Source: Theristus sp. LFF4_11
Taxonomy: Eukaryota > Nematoda > Chromadorea > Monhysterida > Xyalidae
Length of the DNA stretch: 64,000 nt
Reading direction: 5' to 3'
NCBI GenBank assembly: GCA_030248135.1
Contig: JASANC010003791.1
Location: 1-64,000, forward strand
Shown piece after piece: positions 22,501 through 34,800 of this stretch. Below the pieces are notes generated by a model, which worked only from the letters and a program-made list of their open reading frames with translations, was not told where the DNA came from and made no database searches. Within the stretch, counting starts at the first letter, position 1. Every line of letters starts with the position of its first letter. The translations under genes were made by a program, and so were the position numbers.

Positions 22501-25500
22501 CGGAGCCTTTCCCGTTTCTTTGTGTAGTACTCGAAATTTCGGTGTGAGCCCCGATGATCCAGCGCTGCGATCAAATCATGCTCAAGTCAGGTCACCTGAT
22601 TTCCGAAGCAGGCATGTCTGTGGGGGACGGTCGTGTGGAGAACACTGAATGCAATACTCTGTTCCCTCATTACAACGGACTCATTTTGTGTTCACGGTGA
22701 GACCGGCTCTTAAAATTGACAGGCGCACGTGGCGGTGCGGCGGGCGGCGGCACGTTAGTCGCTTTCAGCCCGTCCGGCACCGCCGGCTCCGGCCGTTTGC
22801 GTCCGGGCGGCAGTGTTGGTGCTGGTGGCCGACCGGGCGCCTTTGACCCGTCCGGCCCGGGACTCTTCGGTGCTCGTGAGTCGTTGTGTGCTGCGCGTTT
22901 TAGAGATTCAATTTCGGATTTTTTGAGGGTTTCTGTAGCCAAACTGTATCCGTCTTCGTGAATTCCATGGTGATCAGGTCCATGTAGCTATGTCTGTTCG
23001 AATGGACGGTGTGTTTCAACAACTTTATTTGCCTTTTTTGTGGCTGCCCCCGCCCCGCCGGTTTTAGTAACGTGAAGGTTTTTATTTATCGAGATTCGTA
23101 CCACGTTTGTTCGAACGTGACACGTCTGTTTTGATTGAATCGACGGCGTTTTTCGTTTGAATGACTTTTTCTTCTAACAAACAACTTGGCACAGGTGGCG
23201 CGGCAGGCTCGCCCATCGCGAACAGCATTCTCGTGGCTGCCGCCGCCGCCGCCGCCGACGAGTATTTCTCGGACGATGTGCTCGCAACTGGCGGCAACAC
23301 GCCCATCACGAATCAAGGTGCCGTTTGGGGTTTGCTGAATGTTGCGAATGTTGAATGAAGCGAAAATGTCCGTGTGTATGATCTTTTATTTTGGTCCCGC
23401 AACTCAATGCGCTCATAGATGGATGAACAGTGTTCATGGGTGACGCGGGAATTCAAAATTGGTAGGTGAAGTGATCCGAGTCGCCCACATAGGGCCGAGT
23501 CACTTAGGTGACTTTGAATAACCACTTAAATATTGAAACCGTTTCCTTTCTACGTCTGCACGCGCATTCAGTCGCAGAACTTCAGTCGAACAAAATGATA
23601 ATAGGAGTGTGCCCGGAATGAACGAAAGCGAAATGTGGAAAATCGAACTGAAAATTACAGCGATCGACGAGAACTTCAGCTGCGTCGGCCTCGACAACGG
23701 CAACTACCCGGCCGGCACCTGTGCGCCGTTTTTCTTCTTCTGCAACCAGGGACGTGCGACCCGGGCTGACTGCCCCAGTGGTCGCCTGTACAGCAGGTTG
23801 CGAGGGGGTGGGGCTGGGGTGTTTTTTTGCTGGGTGGGTGCGACATTTTGGAGCTCTGCTCAGGCACGGCCAGTGCTTGCAGTATTCATGTTGCTTGTTT
23901 ACCACAGTCTATCTGCTAATATATGCAACTAGCTGATTGGTTAGTTATAGCAACTCTCAGCGCTGATTGCTTAATCATGAGCAGTTCTCAGCGCTGATTG
24001 GTTGGTCATCACGTCATGTTGCATATATTGTCCAGATGAACTGTAGTTGATAGTTTGTTTTGAAAGTGTGGAATCATCGCTTCCATCCACAGTGATCGTA
24101 TCTCGCTGTGTGTTTCGATGCGTTTTCTGTTGTGTCTGGTAACACATTTTTTCTCCACACTGACCGGTGTGCCTCAGCATGCGGTTTCTCTTGTGGAAAT
24201 ATTTGACTGCAGTCAGCAGGTGCACGTTACCGGGGGGGGGGGGCGTATTCAAACGGGGCGTCGGTGTCTCGTGGTCGTGGCAATCCTAGCACTAACTAAA
24301 TTATAGGGAATCAGCTGATTCGTTGGTGATTTCGGTGTGCGTGCATTCTGTGCAAGCCAACACTCCGCCGCACAGCAGCAACGCCTGCCAAGAGCGCATG
24401 CATGCACGTGACCACCAAGCAACCAATCAGCAGATTCCCTATAACTTCGCACGTTGCTCCCCTCTGCTCAGACAAGCGGACGCGTGTCTCGAGCCGTCGC
24501 TGGTCGCCGGCTGTCCGGAGTCGGACGTGGCCGCACGTCAGAATCCGTGCATCGGCCGGCCGAACGGCTTCCACCCGATCGACTGCCGCAATTTCGTGGT
24601 GTGCCGCGCGCAACAGCCGTTCCTGCAGTCGTGCCCCTCAGACACGGTCTTCCACGCGAATCGCAATCAGTGCCTGCCGCCCGATGAGGTGCCAGCGCCG
24701 TGCGGTAGCATGAGGGGTGCGTCTCGGTTGCTTTGCTGGCTTGCTTGCTGGCTTTTTCGGTTGATGGCGATCTGTGGTTTGTGTAAGTTTCCGTGGTTAC
24801 CCTCGACACTCAGTTCTGCGTTCGGCAAGACGGGAGTCATTTTGTAAGAGCAAATGGTTTTGTGTTATTTGACAAGAAACCCGGTTGCTCCGCCACTTTT
24901 TCCATTTTATTGCGCGCGAAAACCAGAAAACTTCGCAATCGAACTGTCTGAACGAGCGTCCACATTTCCCCATCAGACATGCCGCCGTTCAGTTGCGCGC
25001 GTCGTCGCGCCGGCTTCTACCGCGATCCGGACGACTGCCAGACGTTCTATTTCTGTCGACTGAACGGCGTCCAGTGGGAGTTCCGGTGTAATCCCGGTTT
25101 CGCGTTCGACACAACTGCGGAGGAGTGTCGCGCACAGCCGCTCGTCAACGGGTGCACGCCGCCCGGCAGCAGTTGAGGGGATTCCATTTGCGATTGATTT
25201 TCATTTGCGGTTTAGTTCTTCTCCATATGCAATTTAGCGGATGTGTTGGTTTGGTTGGTGCACGCGTGCTGCACGAATTCTGTGTGCAGAGGCGGAGTCT
25301 GGCCTGTACAGAATGCATGCGTGCATGCATCACGTGTGTGCACCTATCAACCAATCAGCTGACTGCACATGAAACTGCACCGCCTCGCCAGTGGCTGGCA
25401 TTACGCTGCACTGGCTGCGATGACGATAGCTCAGAACCACAGGGTTACTATGGAATACGCAATAATATGCAATGGAATAATAGTTACACTATGGAATAAT

Positions 25501-25726
25501 AAAAAAAAAGTTTTGTTGATGCAAAATGCGTCGCTCCAATCCAATCGCAGACATGGAGATCTGCGATCGCAACGGCGACGGCCAGTTCGCGCACCCGGAC
25601 GACTGTCACGTGTCGGTCGTCTGCATGAACGGCCAGGCGTTCGTGTTGCCCTGTCAGAATCCGGCGTTGCCGCGGTTCGACGTCGACTTCGGCGGCTGCG
25701 TACCGGCGAATGCGGAGTGCCAGTGA
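19595..25726 (+). CDS. Secreted protein with eight CBM14 (peritrophin-A) chitin-binding domains
   Basis: Exons: 19595-19952, 20262-20483, 20923-21192, 21696-21859, 22320-22491, 22723-22869, 23195-23317, 23661-23796, 24472-24704, 24977-25171, 25551-25726; phases agree throughout and give 731 residues. The start ATG is followed by a classic signal peptide (residues 1-24, rich in Leu/Val). Eight six-cysteine CBM14 domains follow: one each in exons 1, 2 and 3, one across exons 4-5, one across 8-9, one in 9, one in 10 and one in 11. Exons 5-7 encode an Ala/Gly/Pro-rich linker, including a run of Ala. Typical cores are CSQSFLSC, CSPLYFGCANG and DDCQTFYFC. The protein should bind chitin extracellularly, in eggshell, cuticle or gut lining; nematode eggshell CBD-1/CPG proteins share this design. 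A TGA at 25174 is avoided by the A|GTTGAG donor. Confidence 0.92.
21398..21535. mobile_element. Family B-related element, CAGCGCTGA subfamily
   Basis: Three tandem CCAACCAAT(C/G)AGC units, two with GCGCTGA, end in ATATAATTAGCGAGGTAGACTG. An inverted relative is at 23920-24055, and the AGCTAGTTGCATAT end recurs near 26975. It is intronic in the CBM14 gene. Confidence 0.6.
23372..23583 (+). repeat. Dispersed repeat, family D copy 3
   Basis: Shares GGTCCCGCAACTCAATGCG and ACATAGGGCCGAGTCACTTA with 5504-5705 and ends with a CGCGCATTCAGTCGCAGAA-like block. It lies in the intron before CBM14 exon 23661-23796. Confidence 0.7.
23920..24055. mobile_element. Family B-related element, CAGCGCTGA subfamily
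   Basis: TATGCAACTAGCTGATTGG, two CTCAGCGCTGATTG units and a GTTGCATATAT end match 21398-21535 in inverted order. Intronic in the CBM14 gene. Confidence 0.6.
24291..24448. mobile_element. CCAAT-box MITE, family B
   Basis: AAATTATAGGGAATCAGCTG on the left and AACCAATCAGCAGATTCCCT on the right. It ends about 24 bases before CBM14 exon 24472-24704. Confidence 0.75.
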
Positions 25727-27686
25727 TTGTTTTTTGTTTTTTTTTTGTTTCTCATGTGTTTATTTTGCTCAAGTTTGTCACTTTTCTTCCGAAGAAATAC
25801 TTGACCAACAACATCGAGTGTTTTTTTTACTATCGATTTCTTCTTGTATTGTTTTTTTTTTCAAATTATCCGCAACGATGGTGACTTTTTCGAAGTTTTT
25901 GCACACGCAGTGTGATGATTGTTGAATGGTCGTAATTTGTTGGCAGCTCTCTGGAGTACGAGTACCAACCCCTGCGCACCGGTTTTCTCACGTTCCTTCG
26001 AATGACGCGTGTTTGATGAACTAATGGGTCTCCTGATTTTCAAGGAAGCGGTGTCGTGAGAACACCCAAGAGTTCATAAGAACACCCGCTTCATCCATTT
26101 CAAATAAACTGAAGGCACATCGCAAATTGTGTTGAGACCACATACATGCTCCCGTGCTGTACTCCGGAGACTCAGTAATTGCCAATCGACTTTATGCAAC
26201 TTGTGCGTGTTCTTTGTGTTTTGCTCAGTTCTGCGCTTTTCATTTTGTTTTTGTTTTTAGTTCAATAAGTTTCAGTTGTTTCAGGGCTATAAACATTAAG
26301 ATTCGGCAATCCATACCCATAGCAAAATGCGTACGTACACTCATGCCTGATCTCTGGATTTTGTTAGATTTATGTTTTTTTCTTTTGTTTTTTCCTAATT
26401 GTGTTGGAGCAACAAACTTTTAGGGCGGTTGGTAAAATTGTGGATTCTGGTTTTTGTTGGATTTTATGCGCAGGCTGGCTTTTTCGATTCGGTGCAGCTT
26501 CCAAATAGTAATCTCAAGGGTTATGTTCAAATGAAACAAGATGTGTATTGCTGTTCCGGTTGTTGGTGAAACAGTTTTGTGAGTGCTTGTTTTTTATTTT
26601 TCGGGTTGTACGTTCATGAATTCCAGTCGTGTCGTTTTGTAAAAAAGTTTTTTGCCTTGTTTGTCTGTTTTTTGTGATTTAGTTCGTTTTAAAATTTCTG
26701 CTCATAAACTCACTTTTTTGTTCAAATGTTCAATCTTTGCTGTGATGATACAAGCGTTTTTCTAGTATTTTTGAGCTCGCTGCATTTTGAACCATTTTGT
26801 TTCCACGAGAGATATAAATGTTCTTGGTTTTGGTTTGTTGTTGCTGAAATTCACAACCAATAAAACACGAGTTTTCGGTAGCGATACATTCTAGAGACGT
26901 AGTCGTCTGAAATGGTGATGGTGATCACGTGATGCATGCATTCTGTGCAAACCAAACCAAACTGCCATGACCAACCAATCAGCTAGTTGCATATATTAGC
27001 GAGATAGACTGTAGATATGTTACAGTCGAACTCTAAATTATAAAGAATCAGCTGACTGGTTGGTGGTCACGTGATGCCTGCTTTCTGTGCAGATATCGTT
27101 GTGGCACGTCGTCTGTCGGAGTCTGTCGTCCTGCACAGAAAGCATGTGCGTCACGTCACGACATGTACAGTCGAAGTCTAAATTATTGGTTGATGGTCAT
27201 GTCGTGACGTGACAGCGCTACCCCCCGCCGTTACGGTCAATTTATCAAGACTAAAGTTGGCGTTTTGCAACAATTGATCAGAAGTGTTGCCTTTTTGACA
27301 TTCACACTCTAAAAGGCCGTGGCTTAGGTTAGGGTAAGCGATCACTTCTATGGTAAATCAACAACAGTCGGTTAAAGCAGCTCAAAATCAAAATGCAATG
27401 CATTTTCAGTCCGCGTCGTAGGCAAGGTCAAAAGGGAAAACCAACTCAAAAATAATAGTTGTATTTATCAGCTAACCGTGCCGTAGGCACGGGTCAATTG
27501 GCTTGTTTGCTTCAATATAATGCACAGCAATTGCTCAAGCACCCAAATAGTAAAGTAGTATAAATTCCCCGTTCGATTCGGGTTTTCCGTAATCTCCCTT
27601 TTTCACTGAAATCCACATTTTTTCACTCGATACAGTGCACTGGTTTCTCCAATCCCCAAAATCAAAAACAAAGTGTCACAATCATC
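25727..27686. other. Intergenic region with MITEs
   Basis: From 25727 to about 26880 the sequence is T-rich, with AATAAA at 26103 as a possible poly(A) signal for the CBM14 gene. Family B copies lie at 26935-27016 (partial) and 27021-27184. A small hairpin CCGTGCCGTAGGCACGG is at 27477. I see no gene. Confidence 0.5.
27021..27184. mobile_element. CCAAT-box MITE, family B
   Basis: ACAGTCGAACTCTAAATTAT at the left, CAGCTGACTGGTTGGTGGTC inside, and ACAGTCGAAGTCTAAATTAT at the end in direct rather than inverted orientation. The copy looks rearranged or is two partial copies. Confidence 0.6.
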
Positions 27687-30202
27687 ATGACTGAATCGAC
27701 AGCAACAACATTATTCTGTGTTGAGACGTTGTATCCCATTCAATACTGGTCCACATGTGCTTCACGAAACAGCAGTAACCCGGCAGTCTTCATTGTGACG
27801 TCGATTGGTTGCCTCGTTGGTTTCGTTGTGTCGGCGCTGCTGATTGGCTGCTGTCTGAAGCGGCGGCGTCGGCGTCGAACTCGCCGTGGCGGCGGGCGCA
27901 ACAGTCCGGACGCAAAGAATAAACGATCGAAGTCGAAGGAGGATGTGAGGTGTGCGCGTGCGTACGATTAGCTGATTGGTTGGTTGGTGTTGGTGCACAC
28001 GTGATGCGTGCATTCCGTGCGGGCGTATATTGCTGTGGAGGTGGAGTCAGGCATGTACAGAGTGCACGCATTCCATGTGCATCAACCAATCAGGGTACAC
28101 AAATTGACTGCATGTCATTCGGACTGGTTTGATGTATGGTTAGTTGAGTGCAATAATGAGTTTTGAGTGTGAGTGAGTCCACGCGGGATCACCGAAAAAA
28201 CGCTCCTAAGCACCTCGGTTTCCTGATGTGCTTTCATTCAAAAGGCTTGACGTAGGTATCCGACTTGAATACGACATGAGTGCACGTGAAGAAAAACCAA
28301 AAAAAACAAACCGCACCACAAAAAATTGTCATCGCACCAGGCGCAGTCGAAGTGCAGAGGGCCAGGGCAGGAAGAAGCCGTCGAAGGCGAAGAGTCGCCC
28401 AAGCGGCTCGAAGGAGAACGGCAAGCACGATCGAATGCGGGACGCCGACCGTAATACGGCCGAGGCAGAGGACTCCGAGTATCCGAAGGCGGCCGTCAAG
28501 ACGAGACCGTCGTCGTTCGGTGGTGCCACCGAGTCAGGTTGTTTGCCCAGCCTCTGTCCACTGTTCGGCGCGACATTCTTTTTTCATTGAATTGTTGACA
28601 ACCGAAGCGGCATATTCATGAAGCAGTATTTCGTGACGCGTAGCAGTGTTAAAACATAGCTATACGCGGTCATCAATAAATACTGCTTCATGAATGCCGC
28701 TTAACGTTGTCAGCAGCGCCCGGCCCAAAATTTCTCGATGAGCTGTTTTCCGATCGTATTCAATAAGATCGATTTTGCTCTGAGAAAAAGACCATTCCTT
28801 GGCTGTCATGTGGAAAAATTGAACTCCGAAAACTTGCGGGTTGCCTTTCTCTCGAGTCTTTGAGTGCTGTCTCGATTCGCGTATAGCTGTTTGTTTTTTT
28901 AAAGTTTTTGCTGTTACATTCACGCGCGACCAGTGCACAAGCCTGCAAAGTCTGCAAGCGAGCAAAAAGCGGTTCACCTTCCGTAATTATTGCTCTCCGA
29001 TTATTCCATATCGACGAAGAGCAATTATTCACTAAAAGTCCACAATTCAGATTCAGGCGAACCGACCGACAACGAAGAACGCAAAAGCAAACGAAAACGA
29101 AAGAAGAAGATCATACCGAAGAAGCGCATTGATCCAGTCGACGAGACAAAGGTGGCTAGACGCGTACAGTTCTGTCCACAATTTTTTTTGGAACAACATC
29201 AACGGGGCGTAACGTGTACACACACCCAGAAACTGCACAAAATAAAAAATACGCACAGGTGAAAGAGTTCAAAAAGGGCAAGCGCGCCAAGAAACACGAT
29301 CCGCACTATCGAACGATGTACAGGGTGCCGGACATTGACGAGCAGACGCACAACGTTGACGACGACAAACAGCCGGAGGAGAAAAACGAACTCATAATGT
29401 TTGCGACTCCGAACAGAGCCGCCACCACCTCGCGATCACCAAGCAACATGGTGGTGCCGCAGAAGCAGATCGATTCGGTCGACCCGTTCAAGGTGTGAGC
29501 GACTTGTGTGTTTGGCTGTGTGTTGATCGTTTTTGTGATGTTTGTGTAAAAACCGGTCGCTTTTCGCAGAATACAGAGCTCGTGAACAAACATGGAACGT
29601 GAGATGCAAGAAAACATGTTTTTAACCACAAATAAGTTGTTTGATTTCAGCCAATCTGAATACATTATTCGTTTATAAAGTTTCGCAAGCTCTGTATTCC
29701 GAGCAAAATCAGTGACAGGTTTTTAAACAAACGTTCGGATATAATAGAGTAAATATGGCAGCTTTTTTCAGGGTGCAAGCAGCGCGCGAAATTTGAATGA
29801 AACTAAAAAGACGTTCAGAAAATCAATTGTGTGCCAAATTTTACGTGTTTTTTAACTGATGGATTCTTCATGCTATTCTGTTCATTCTTTCTCCGTTGCA
29901 CACATGATTGAGAATTATGTTGGCGTTCTTGAAAAAGACAACTCCTAGTCTGCGACTGATCCCGCCTTGATGGACTGCCTTATTAATTCGGCCACATTGT
30001 ACTTGACTTTTTCACACACACACACACACACACACACAAACGCGCGTTTTGCCATAAAATCGTGCCACTTCACCAGGCGAATCTGATCAAAAGAGGCAAG
30101 AGAGCGAAGAAACACGATCCGGAATATCAGACGATGGCGGGTGTTCCGAGCCTCGTGACGCCGACCAACATGTCGCAGACTGTGGGCGAGACCAGTCGAT
30201 GA
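27687..30202 (+). CDS. Single-pass membrane protein with repeated Lys-rich cytosolic tail
   Basis: Exons: 27687-27944, 28366-28537, 29051-29151, 29259-29492, 30077-30202; phases agree, giving about 296 residues. Residues 1-30 are polar with NSS; residues about 33-55 (VFIVTSIGCLVGFVVSALLI) form one membrane helix, followed at once by KRRRRRRTRR, so the C-terminus should be cytosolic. The tail is highly charged. A unit repeats across exons: PKKRIDPVDETK then KKGKRAKKHDPHYRTM (exons 3-4), and PQKQIDSVDPFK then KRGKRAKKHDPEYQTM (exons 4-5). I do not recognise the family; a short N-terminus, one helix and a basic tail resemble many nematode-specific membrane proteins. The acceptor of exon 2 is a choice among three nearby AG sites. 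Confidence 0.65.
27966..28105. mobile_element. CCAAT-box MITE, family B
   Basis: TTAGCTGATTGGTTGGTTGG and the inverted ATCAACCAATCAGGGTAC flank a CACGTGATGCGTGCATTC core. It sits in the first intron of the membrane-protein gene. Confidence 0.65.
28605..28704. mobile_element. TTAA hairpin MITE, family A
   Basis: GCGGCATATTCATGAAGC and GCTTCATGAATGCCGCTTAA are inverted arms. Intronic in the membrane-protein gene. Confidence 0.8.
29740..30003. mobile_element. Family E element, shorter copy
   Basis: This reads as the reverse complement of parts of 13394-13822: GCAGCTTTTTTCAGGGTGCA at one end and CTAGTCTGCGACTGATCCCG near the other, ending CGGCCACATTGTA. It lies in the last intron of the membrane-protein gene. 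Confidence 0.7.
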
Positions 30203-30879
30203 TTCAGAAACGCAATTGTGCTAACAAACTATTCTGACGAAATATGTGGTGTACACGATACAAAAACGAACAGTACAATACAAAAACATTGCGTTTATTG
30301 GCAAAATCAAAAATTGATCTATCTGCATATCTTGATTACGGTTGCTATTCATAACACATTTATGTTCGTGCATCATCAGTTTCTCAGCAACTGTGAGATT
30401 AGATACACGTGCCCGACTCTTTGTGGTGTGACCGTTCGGGAACTGATTTTTTTTGCACAAAATGCACGAAGGGTTATGGGGGTCAGAGAAACTGCAACTC
30501 ACCTTTCGAACAATTAGAACTCAGCGCTTCATACGTATTCATTCATAGTTCTTTCGAATACTATCTGTTTTTATCCCCCAAAAAACAGATTGACTGATTG
30601 AAAACGTTCATCTGCAGTGGCAACATCAGCCGCACGAGCATTGGGAACTGAGACTCTTACCACTCATCCATGAAACAAAGCGGCCAAAGGGCTAGAGGGT
30701 CGGGGCTTTGGCTAAGTTCATGTACATTTTCCGACCAAAAAAATGGCTGAAGCGTTAGGGACGTTGGATGGATGGGAAACGTTCATACAGCCGTAAGAGT
30801 CACGTGTTAGAGGCCAAAAAACTGGAACGAGAGGCTAGAGAGTAGTCTTGGGCAACATGCTTGTTGCTGTTGTTGGGGA

Positions 30880-31020
30880 TTTTAGGCGATGTTTTTCAGC
30901 CAGGGCTAACCAAGAAAAGCGTACAGAACGCCGTCGAGTGGGGCACTATCATTAAGTGCCCATACACCCCTCTGTGGAGCTCGATTTCCCGAACGCACAG
31001 ACGCTTAGAAGCTACAGGTT
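30880..31020 (+). repeat. Dispersed repeat, family J
   Basis: Shares TTTTCAGCCA.GGCTAACC, CGCCGTCGAGT and CCCGAACGCACAGAC with the inverted copy at 46010-46170. A third, weaker copy is near 53395-53475. Two copies can be read as peptides sharing the pattern PSxxLDxPNAQT, so it may be a remnant of a coding element. Confidence 0.5.
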
Positions 31021-31584
31021 CTTAGCCACAGCCTCAACCACTACACGGCCCTTTTTGGACAAGCGTAAGCGACGTCATGATCAGAATCAAAACCAAGAAA
31101 CACAGGTCAAGAGCAATTTATTGCGACCTTTTAGCGTCATCACACGTGTGGAAATGTGTATCCAATGTAACTGATGAAGAAAAAAATCACAAAATTTACA
31201 AAATGGACAACAACAAGCAGCAAAACATCGTTTCAGACAGATCGGATAAAGTGGAGTCAAGCAGCGGCGTCGCTTCACACGCGCGTCAAAATTGTTGCAA
31301 AGCAAGTTTCACTCTGTAAACAGGTAAATGAAACATCGTAAAACGATCAACGTCTGCAGTTTTGCACCAAACACATCGGCCAATCAGCGCACTCCGTTGG
31401 CACTGCAGCCAACCGGCAGCGCGCCAAACTTTGCACCCGAAACTGTGGTGGCACATTTTAAGGCTACAGTATAAATGAAATAACGACAACGACGTGACGG
31501 TGGTAATCAGCCGTGTTGATTTGCTTTGTGGTTTGCGAATTGACTGACTGATTCTCACGGCACTAGAATTTGGTGCCGCCGTTT

Positions 31585-31703
31585 TTAAAGCGCATCCATG
31601 AAGCAGTATCTGGCGACGCTACGTTAAATCTTAAGTTAAGTTAAGTAAATGTTAAAGCACAGCTACGAGATCACTAAATACTGCTTCATGAATGCCCCTT
31701 TAA
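31585..31703. mobile_element. TTAA hairpin MITE, family A
   Basis: TTAA at both ends, with CGCATCCATGAAGCAGTAT and ATACTGCTTCATGAATGCC arms. A short GTTAAGTTAAGTTAAGT-like repeat sits in the loop. Confidence 0.8.
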
Positions 31704-31881
31704 TTGCGGCGTTGGCGTTACACAAGTTAGGTCACACATAAAAAAATAATTGACCATCTTGACCACAGTCTTCCGTTTACCGAGTGAAACAGCAGCAACA
31801 GAGTTCAGTCCAACACTCGCGTTGTCAAGCCGCAGCAAAACAAAGCAAAAAGCAACAAATAAACAAAAAAACATAAAGATA

Positions 31882-34800
31882 TCATCCCAACAAGCCGTAC
31901 CGTTCATACAAGTCGGCATCAGACGTGTTCTGCAGTTGCTGTAGCATTTTGTGCACCCCAATGTCGCGCATTTTCTCGCGGTGCAAAATGGCGTCTGCAA
32001 AAAACAACAATTACTGCCAGACATTGTGAAATGCGGAAGCTGCAGGCTTACTTAACAGTAGTGTGTTTAAAGTAAAAAAACTGCAAATCCAACAACAAAC
32101 ACATGAACACCAACTTTCATCTTCTTTCCAAACTAAATTAGTGATACACGCAACCGCTGCAGTCTGCAATGGCACTTCGTGAGCCATCTGAAAAACCAAC
32201 AAAAAATACAACTGTTTTTCTCTGCAAATCATGAACCTTTTGTTGTTGCACAACTGGCCTTGAAACATTGAGAAACTCTAAATTGTTATGTCTCAGATGA
32301 AATAAAAAAAATCGTTGCGTAACTAACCGTGTAAGTGGTGATCTTTCGCAGGATGTCCTCATTGTCCATGATGAACTCTTTGTGCTCCGCCGCCGCCATA
32401 TTGGACAGAATTTGCAACGCCAGTTCCTGCGAAATTTAGAACTTCCGCAGCTCCACTTATTGTTTTTTTTTGTAAACGTAGTCGCTTTTTGGAAGATAAA
32501 CTCGTCTCGTGGAAACCTTGCGCCGCGGCACCTTGGAAACTATTCCACCGTGAGTGGAATATTATTGGCTTATAATACTGTCCACTTTGAAAAACCAACC
32601 GGAGCCTGGCGTTGGGACCTTCGAACTTTTAAATTGGCGCGAAGGTATTGCTTCTAATAATAAAATAACCATACTGCCTGATGCACTCTCGACAAGTCCC
32701 TTGAGAAACACGTGTCTCTCCGGCGCACAAACCTTCGCCTCGACGGGGTAATCGTTTTCCAGCACGAATATCACCGCATGGATGATGTCCTTCGCACAGG
32801 TCGCCAGCAGCGCGTCGATGTGTCGCGTGCAGACGGCGGACGGCACGGACTCCTGAATGGCAACCAGAAATCCGGCAAACTTGGCTTACAGCTGCTCTGT
32901 TTCATTTGCGCGCGCTTTCTTCTGTATTGTTGCTGATGCCCCTCCTGGGCATACTGCGGCTTGCGGCTGTCCCCGTCTCGTGACCATCACCGATGCTTTT
33001 CCGTTCCTGCACCCCAGATAATCCCCGGCAGTGGGGGTGTGCTCTTGAACAAGCACCGGGTTTCTTGAAGCCGATTAGGAAGCCGCTTTCGCAACCGCAA
33101 AAAGCGCATACTGTGCGAGCGAGCAACACCAGTGCAGAGTGTGCGTATAGACGTTGCACGTAAAACCGGCACGCCGCGCGTCTACAGTCGTAACTTTCGA
33201 AACTCATGGGTTCCACCGCTGTTCTGGTTGTATTTGGTTCGGTTTGGACAGCGGACTTGTTTGGACGTCATTACAAACTCGAGTGAGAGAGTGCGGTGCG
33301 ATACATCAGACGGAAAGACGAGAAGAACCAACCGAAATGGGCACCTCCGAGACGACGTTACGCAGCAGACCGAGCAGACGAACGACGACGGGCGAGTCGA
33401 GCGCAGCGTCCGTCAGAGTGCGCAGGAAGTGCTCGGAGCCGAAGGCACGCATCACGGACGCCTGTCGTTGGCCAAGAAATCTACTGTTTTTGTATTTTTG
33501 GGCCAAAACGGGGTCACTGCCTGGAGTTTTTGGGTCGAAACGGGCCATTGTCATGAGTTTGGCCCTAAAAAAGGCCATTGTGCTCAAAAAGGGCCATAGA
33601 CTTTTGAATGCGTGCCGGGCGCATAAGCGCCCATTCACTGTTTTGAATTCACGGTCAACAAAACGAGGTCATGTCGTCAAAGCTTTTGATTTTAAGCAAA
33701 AACGGTATTGTTAGAAGTCAACGTCTTTTTCGCCAAAAATGATTGCATGTTGTACTGACATCCGGAAGAATTTTTACCAATCGCCTACAACATCGTGTTC
33801 CGTTCACGTAAACAAACGCATCCAACCTTGATTTTTTCGTTCGCCCGGTATGTGACATTCTGAAACAAACAAAAAAGTCTTGAGACTTGAGACTAAAGTG
33901 TTCAAACTATGACCTATATGAAAACTTGAGACCACCTCTTGCGACCGTTCGTGCTAGCAGAACTTGCAACTTCCGTCTGCGAGGTCATATGCTCAAGAAA
34001 GCGCAGACTACAGTCGAACTCTAAATTATAGGGCATCAGCTGATTGGTTGGTGATCACGTGATGCATGCGTTTTGTGCCAACCAAACTCCGCCCCTACAG
34101 CAACTTCTGCACAGACTGCATGCACGTGATCACCAACGGCGACGCGGATTCCCAATAATTTAGAGTTCGACTACAGGTCTTGGAGACCCGGGACTCTCGA
34201 CGCGACCCACCATGAGCGCCCAGAGCGCGTTCAGTCGTACGCCCGGATGCGCGTGTTTCGCCAGCGCAGCGAACATCTCGACGGCGCCGTGGTCGAGTAG
34301 TGCCGCCTGACACGGCGAGAACTGCAGCAGTAGATTCGCGGCGACCGCAGACGCGACCAGGCAGAGGCGGAAGTCGCCCGAGTCGTCCGTAGGTGGGGCG
34401 CACATCTGCAACGAGCGACAGAGAATACAGACGATGTTGAAAGGATGTCTGTGGAACCCTGTCACTTTTGTGCGCGCGCAGAATACAGCGGCGCTTACAC
34501 TCTGCTCACGAAATGATCGGGCACCGGCCAGCTGCTGCAAGAAAACATGATCGGATGTTTGATTTCAACGAAATCAGATCAGAAATCGTGCTTTTTACTG
34601 TAGTCCACTGTTTCGCATGTCGTGTATTCTGCAGCAAAACGACAGTTGTACCGTATTGTGCATGCATTTCCACATCACATGCTGTTCATACAGCGTTTCA
34701 CGGAATGAAATGAAATGATACGCATGGACACTCGCTCTGTCCACAAGTGTCCTTGCGCCCCCCCCCCCCCCCCGACCTGCAGCAGCGTTTTCCAGGCGGG

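Larger units (their letters stand above)
30203..31881. other. Convergent intergenic region
   Basis: It lies between the 3' ends of the plus-strand membrane-protein gene and the minus-strand ARMC8 gene. It holds a family J repeat at about 30880-31020 and a family A hairpin at 31585-31703. The remaining open frames are short and unfamiliar. Confidence 0.5.

Noticed and set aside
27540..27600. GTTCGATTC-like B-box near 27571 as a tRNA gene
   Set aside because: No acceptor stem or anticodon arm can be folded around it.
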